Assembly (NCBI GenBank): GCA_017849435.1
Contig: JAFIGY010000012.1
Span: 186,001 to 250,000, forward strand
Length of the DNA: 64,000 nucleotides
Source: Chitinophaga niabensis
GTDB lineage: Bacteria; Bacteroidota; Bacteroidia; Chitinophagales; Chitinophagaceae
Direction of reading: 5' to 3'
The notes beneath the pieces were generated by a model that did not search any database, was not told the DNA's origin, and worked only from the letters and a program-made list of their open reading frames with translations. Numbering within the stretch: the first letter of the stretch is position 1; every line of letters starts with the position of its first letter. The position numbers were made by a program, and so were the translations under genes. Below are positions 60,334 to 64,000 of the stretch, in pieces.

Positions 60334-62046
60334 ATGAAGCGAATCTTATTCGGCATATGGTTGCTGCTTACAGTGTTGCATACACAAGCGCAGCATACGT
60401 ATTGCAACCCGATGAACCTGGATTACGGTTATTGCCCCATTCCCAACTTTACCACCTGGGGCAAACACCGTGCTACGGCTGATCCGGTGATCGTGAATTA
60501 TAAAGGGGAATTCTATCTTTTTTCTACGAATCAATGGGGATACTGGTGGAGTAAGGATCTGACCGACTGGCATTTCATCTCCCGGAAATTCCTCAAGCCC
60601 TGGCATCATACGTATGACGAGCTTTGCGCGCCAGCGGTTTGGGTAATGGGCGATAGCCTGCTGGTGTTCGGTTCCACCTATACGAAGAACTTCCCCATCT
60701 GGATGAGCACCAATCCCAAAGCAAACCAATGGAAAGAAGCAGTGGATTCATTTGCGATCGGTGGATGGGATCCGGATTTTTTCCTGGATGATGATGGCAG
60801 GCTTTACATGTATAATGGCAGCAGCAACCGTTATCCGTTGTACGGTGTGGAAATAGACCGTAAAACCCTGTTGCCGGTCGGCACGAGAAAGGAGATGTAT
60901 CTGCTGGAACAGGATCGCTACGGATGGCAGCGTTTCGGGGAGTATATGGATAATACCTTCCTTGATCCCTTTATAGAAGGTGCATGGATGACGAAACACA
61001 ACGGAAAATATTATCTGCAATATGGCGCACCCGGCACGGAGTTCAGCGGATATGCAGATGGCGTGGTGGTAGGGGACAATCCCCTCGGACCTTTCAGGCC
61101 GCAGCCGCACAACCCCCTTTCTTACAAACCGGGCGGCTTCGCCCGTGGTGCCGGCCATGGCAGCACGTTTCAGGATAACGATGGGAAATGGTGGCATGTT
61201 TCCACCATGGTGATCTCCGTCAAGAATAACTTTGAACGCCGCCTCGGGCTTTGGCCCGCGGGCTTTGACAAAGACGGGGTGATGTATTGCAATACCGCTT
61301 TCGGGGATTATCCGCATGACCTGAAGCAGGGATTCACCGGCTGGATGCTGCTGAACTATAACAAACCGGTGAGTGTATCTTCCACATTAGGCGGATATCT
61401 TCCCAATTATGCTGTGGACGAGAATATTAAAACCTATTGGAGCGCCGCAACCGGTAACAGCGGAGAATGGATACAGACTGATCTGGGAGATGTGAGCACC
61501 GTCAATGCCATTCAGGTGAATTATGCTGATCAGGATGCGGAATTCATGGGCAAGCAGGAAGGTATTTATCATCAATACAAACTGTATCATTCGAAGGACG
61601 GGAAGAAATGGCAGCTGTTGGTGGATAAAAGCAGGAATAAAACGGATGTGCCACATGATTACATTGAGCTGCCGCAGCCGGTAGAAACCCGTTTCATCAG
61701 GCTGGAGAACATACACATGCCTACCGGAAAGTTCGCCGTCAGCGGATTGCGGGTGTTCGGCAAGGGGCATGGCGCAGTGCCCGATACGGTGAAGAATTTT
61801 TATGTACTGCGCACGGAGAAGGATAAACGAAGCGCGTGGCTGAAATGGCCGCCGGTGGATAATGCGTATGCTTATAACATTTACGTGGGCATCGCACCGG
61901 ATAAACTATACAGCTGCATCATGGTGCACAGCCAGAACGATTATTATTTCAAGGGAATGGACAGCCATTTGCCTTATTACTTCTGTATTGAAGCAATCAA
62001 TGAAAATGGCGTGTCCAAAAGAACAGCTGTGATGAAAGTGGAGTAA
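60334..62046 (+). CDS. GH43-like glycoside hydrolase with discoidin and Fn3-like domains
   Basis: A 570-residue exported enzyme with a signal peptide (MKRILFGIWLLLTVLHTQAQ). The five-bladed propeller of GH43 covers about 25-340: base Asp50 in RATADPVIV, Asp148 in GGWDPDFFLDDDG and acid Glu215 in PFIEGAWMTKHNGKYYLQYG form the expected trio. After it come a discoidin-type domain (about 345-475, YWSAATGNSGEWIQTDLGDVST) and a C-terminal Fn3-like domain (about 480-570). GH43 enzymes usually act on arabinan, xylan or galactan side chains, which does not match a simple beta-1,2-glucan, so the substrate of the locus may be more complex. It starts five bases after the GH144-type gene stop. Confidence 0.9.
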   Translation: MKRILFGIWLLLTVLHTQAQHTYCNPMNLDYGYCPIPNFTTWGKHRATADPVIVNYKGEFYLFSTNQWGYWWSKDLTDWHFISRKFLKPWHHTYDELCAPAVWVMGDSLLVFGSTYTKNFPIWMSTNPKANQWKEAVDSFAIGGWDPDFFLDDDGRLYMYNGSSNRYPLYGVEIDRKTLLPVGTRKEMYLLEQDRYGWQRFGEYMDNTFLDPFIEGAWMTKHNGKYYLQYGAPGTEFSGYADGVVVGDNPLGPFRPQPHNPLSYKPGGFARGAGHGSTFQDNDGKWWHVSTMVISVKNNFERRLGLWPAGFDKDGVMYCNTAFGDYPHDLKQGFTGWMLLNYNKPVSVSSTLGGYLPNYAVDENIKTYWSAATGNSGEWIQTDLGDVSTVNAIQVNYADQDAEFMGKQEGIYHQYKLYHSKDGKKWQLLVDKSRNKTDVPHDYIELPQPVETRFIRLENIHMPTGKFAVSGLRVFGKGHGAVPDTVKNFYVLRTEKDKRSAWLKWPPVDNAYAYNIYVGIAPDKLYSCIMVHSQNDYYFKGMDSHLPYYFCIEAINENGVSKRTAVMKVE

Positions 62047-62049
62047 ATG

Positions 62050-64000
62050 TTAGAATTTATACCCCACCGTCACCCGCAGGTTGCGGCCCGGTTCCGCCTG
62101 CCAGTAGTAATACGTAGCATAAGTAGCGCCGCTGTAGAGATAAGTATCCAGCAGATTGAAAACATTGGCCGATACCTGGAAATGATCTTTTTCCCAGGAT
62201 ACACCACCGTCCAGCTTGAAGTAATCCGGCAGGTCTTTTCTGTCGATATTGGAACCCCAGCTCCAGGTACTGCGATCGGCCATGTAAGTGAAGCCCCCGG
62301 AAACACCCAGTCCTTTCAGTACGCCTGCCGGCAGCTTGTAGTTCAGCCAGGTATTGGCGGTATGTTTCGCGAAGCCGGGAACAGGGGATCCGGCCTTGAG
62401 GGTTTTTGTTTCCTTCATGATCTTAGAATCTGTATAAGCATAATTAGCAATGAGGTTCAGTCCGCGTACGATCTCTCCACGGATATCCAGTTCAACGCCT
62501 TCGGTTCTGGTTTGCCCTAACTGAAGGGAAACATTATCGCCCGGGGCGCTCTCCGGATCAGGGGAAAGCTGGTTGTTCTTGGTGATACGGTATATGGCGG
62601 CCGTGGTATTCCAGCGGCCGTTCAGCCAGTCGCGCTTGATACCGAACTCCACATTATTACCGGTGATGGGCTTCACCGTTCCCCCGCCCCGCAATTTCCC
62701 CGTTTGCGGCACAAAGGACTGATCATATAATGCATATACCGATGTCTGCGCATCGATAGACACGCTTAGCCCGATCCGCGGCGTGAATTGCTTGTCTGAT
62801 GTACTATTCCCGTAAGAGGACTCCTTTACGAAAGTATACCGGCCCGCAAGGGTCAGGCGGATACTGTTCTCCAGGAATCCCAGCTCATCCTGCAAATAAA
62901 GACCGGTGTAGGATTGATTGATGATATTGCCGGTGGCCCGCTGCCGCAGGCTCCTGTTGCGGTTGAAGACCGGCAGGCCGTTTGCCGGTTTGCCGTATAC
63001 GGGATTGTTGGTGTTGAAATATCCGCCCACGGAATCAAGGTTGAAGCCCTGGTTCCAGTCAGCCATATATTCTTTTGCGCCTGCGTCGAGACCGGCCAGG
63101 ATGCGGTGTTGCAGGGCTCCGCTGCGGATGTTGCCATTCACAAACAGTTGCCCGTATTTCCCTTCATTGGCGGCATCCCAGATCGTCACCCGGCGGATCA
63201 TGGTGCCATCCGGGTTAACGGCGCCTGGCCACATGGAGCTGCCCTGTTGTTGATAGTTGAAGTAAGCGGCCTGTGCTGTCAGTTTCCAGTCTTCGTTAAA
63301 ACGATGCTGCAAATGCGCCATCAGGCTGTGATCATCGATCGTGGTGGGATCGATGCCGGGCTCGGCTACTGTGAACTCCCGGGGCAATGCGGCGTAATCC
63401 TTGGCAGAGAAGGCGTAGTAAGTGCCCACATTGGACATCCTCACGTGTTGTAACACGTATTCAAGTGTGAGGATGGTTTGCGGATCGATCTTGTAGCTGA
63501 TGACGGGAGCGATGCTGTAACGATTGTTGAATTCATAGTTCCGGAAGGAATTTTTCGTTTGTCCCATCAGGTTAAGGCGATATAACAGTTTGCCGGAAGG
63601 GCTCAGCTTCCCGTCCAGGTCCAGTGTACCGCGATAGAAGTCGTAGCTGCCGAGGGTAAGGGTGGCTTCTCCTTTGTGAATGCCCGTCGGTTTTTTGGTG
63701 ACCACATTATAGATGCCACTGGGTTCGCCGTTGGACATCAGGAATCCTGCGGGACCTTTCACGAATTCCACATGATCCACAAAGCTCATGTCTTCCGTGA
63801 GCGGCCCCCAGGCGGAGGTCACGTTCATCCCGTTCCTGAATGCAGAAGCCCTTGACCCGCGCATGTTCACGCGGGTGTAGAGGTCGCCCCAGTGCTCCAG
63901 CCGCGTAGTGCCGCTGACGTTGCGGATAAGGCCATCGCTCATACTGGTGATCTGCTGATCTGCCAGTACTTTGCCCGTCACCACCTGGATGTTCTGCGGT
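62050..64000 (-). CDS. TonB-dependent siderophore receptor, N-terminus cut by window edge
   Basis: About 650 residues of the C-terminal part are visible; the frame runs past base 64000. The plug is represented by PQNIQVVTGKVLADQQ, DGLIRNVSGTT, and VDHVEFVKGPAGFLMSNGEPSGIYNVVTKKP, which is the signature of FhuE/FpvA-type siderophore receptors. The rest is the 22-strand barrel, which ends with NLRVTVGYKF and a C-terminal aromatic residue. It should import ferric siderophores with TonB energy. A GTG near 63984 is not a real start, since coding sequence continues upstream. The 3' end faces the GH43 gene with a three-base gap. Confidence 0.94.
   Translation of the reverse strand, partial: PQNIQVVTGKVLADQQITSMSDGLIRNVSGTTRLEHWGDLYTRVNMRGSRASAFRNGMNVTSAWGPLTEDMSFVDHVEFVKGPAGFLMSNGEPSGIYNVVTKKPTGIHKGEATLTLGSYDFYRGTLDLDGKLSPSGKLLYRLNLMGQTKNSFRNYEFNNRYSIAPVISYKIDPQTILTLEYVLQHVRMSNVGTYYAFSAKDYAALPREFTVAEPGIDPTTIDDHSLMAHLQHRFNEDWKLTAQAAYFNYQQQGSSMWPGAVNPDGTMIRRVTIWDAANEGKYGQLFVNGNIRSGALQHRILAGLDAGAKEYMADWNQGFNLDSVGGYFNTNNPVYGKPANGLPVFNRNRSLRQRATGNIINQSYTGLYLQDELGFLENSIRLTLAGRYTFVKESSYGNSTSDKQFTPRIGLSVSIDAQTSVYALYDQSFVPQTGKLRGGGTVKPITGNNVEFGIKRDWLNGRWNTTAAIYRITKNNQLSPDPESAPGDNVSLQLGQTRTEGVELDIRGEIVRGLNLIANYAYTDSKIMKETKTLKAGSPVPGFAKHTANTWLNYKLPAGVLKGLGVSGGFTYMADRSTWSWGSNIDRKDLPDYFKLDGGVSWEKDHFQVSANVFNLLDTYLYSGATYATYYYWQAEPGRNLRVTVGYKF

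Noticed and set aside
63984-64000. GTG at 63984 as the start of the siderophore receptor
   Set aside because: The plug sequence PQNIQVV continues upstream of it, so the gene simply runs off the window.

Overview
This window looks like a chromosomal piece of a Bacteroidota bacterium, most likely family Chitinophagaceae and close to Chitinophaga. The evidence is two SusC/SusD pairs, an ECF sigma/FecR/STN-SusC regulatory cascade, a type IX secretion tail, many small lipoproteins, weak Shine-Dalgarno sequences, and promoters of the TTTG-N19-TAnnTTTG class. Base composition and codon use look even by eye. I see no insertion sequence, integrase, prophage or CRISPR array.

Layout. 1-3.2 kb (minus): a DUF6786 lipoprotein cut by the window edge and a GtaA-like glutaminase-family protein. 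3.4-6.4 kb: tRNA-Gly(GCC), a 65-residue membrane protein, a GT2 glycosyltransferase with a TTG start, an orphan sensor histidine kinase and tRNA-Leu(GAG). 6.4-9 kb (minus): a two-gene ABC transporter and a Cys-rich lipoprotein. 9.1-12.6 kb (plus): DUF2130 coiled-coil protein, HAD phosphatase, DUF4136 lipoprotein, outer-membrane barrel. 12.7-23.5 kb is mainly housekeeping: ApbE, acyl-CoA dehydrogenase, YciI-like protein, PyrF, a secreted sugar isomerase with a Tat-exported Gfo/Idh/MocA oxidoreductase, PaiB-like protein, Mrp ATPase, 3-hydroxyacyl-CoA dehydrogenase, GlxA-type AraC regulator and a small zinc-ribbon protein.

23.8-36.2 kb is a glycan region: a 1474-residue secreted BNR/PKD/PA14/discoidin protein with a T9SS tail, a GH20 hexosaminidase, an aldo/keto reductase and a first SusC/SusD pair. 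36.4-48.1 kb holds an FtsX/MacB-type permease behind a dyad-rich promoter, a sulfatase, mannonate dehydratase, a Bcr/CflA exporter, a YihY membrane protein, a MidA-type methyltransferase, a YncE/phosphoesterase fusion and a second methyltransferase. 48.4-50.9 kb is a TonB-dependent receptor.

50.9-62.0 kb is a complete polysaccharide utilisation locus: ECF sigma factor, FecR anti-sigma factor, SusC with an STN signalling domain, SusD, a LamG lipoprotein, a GH144/glycoamylase-type lipoprotein and a GH43 enzyme with a discoidin domain. The likely logic is that substrate binding at SusC/SusD signals through STN to FecR, which frees the sigma factor to transcribe the locus. The GH144-type enzyme suggests a beta-1,2-glucan-like substrate; this is an inference. 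The window ends inside a TonB-dependent siderophore-type receptor on the minus strand.

The least explained signals are a possible small RNA near 23.2 kb, a folded leader between fecR and susC near 52.8 kb, the dyads and sigma-54-like box near 36.3 kb, and the Cys-rich C-terminus of the lipoprotein at 7.9-8.6 kb. I did not find a clear new multi-gene system.
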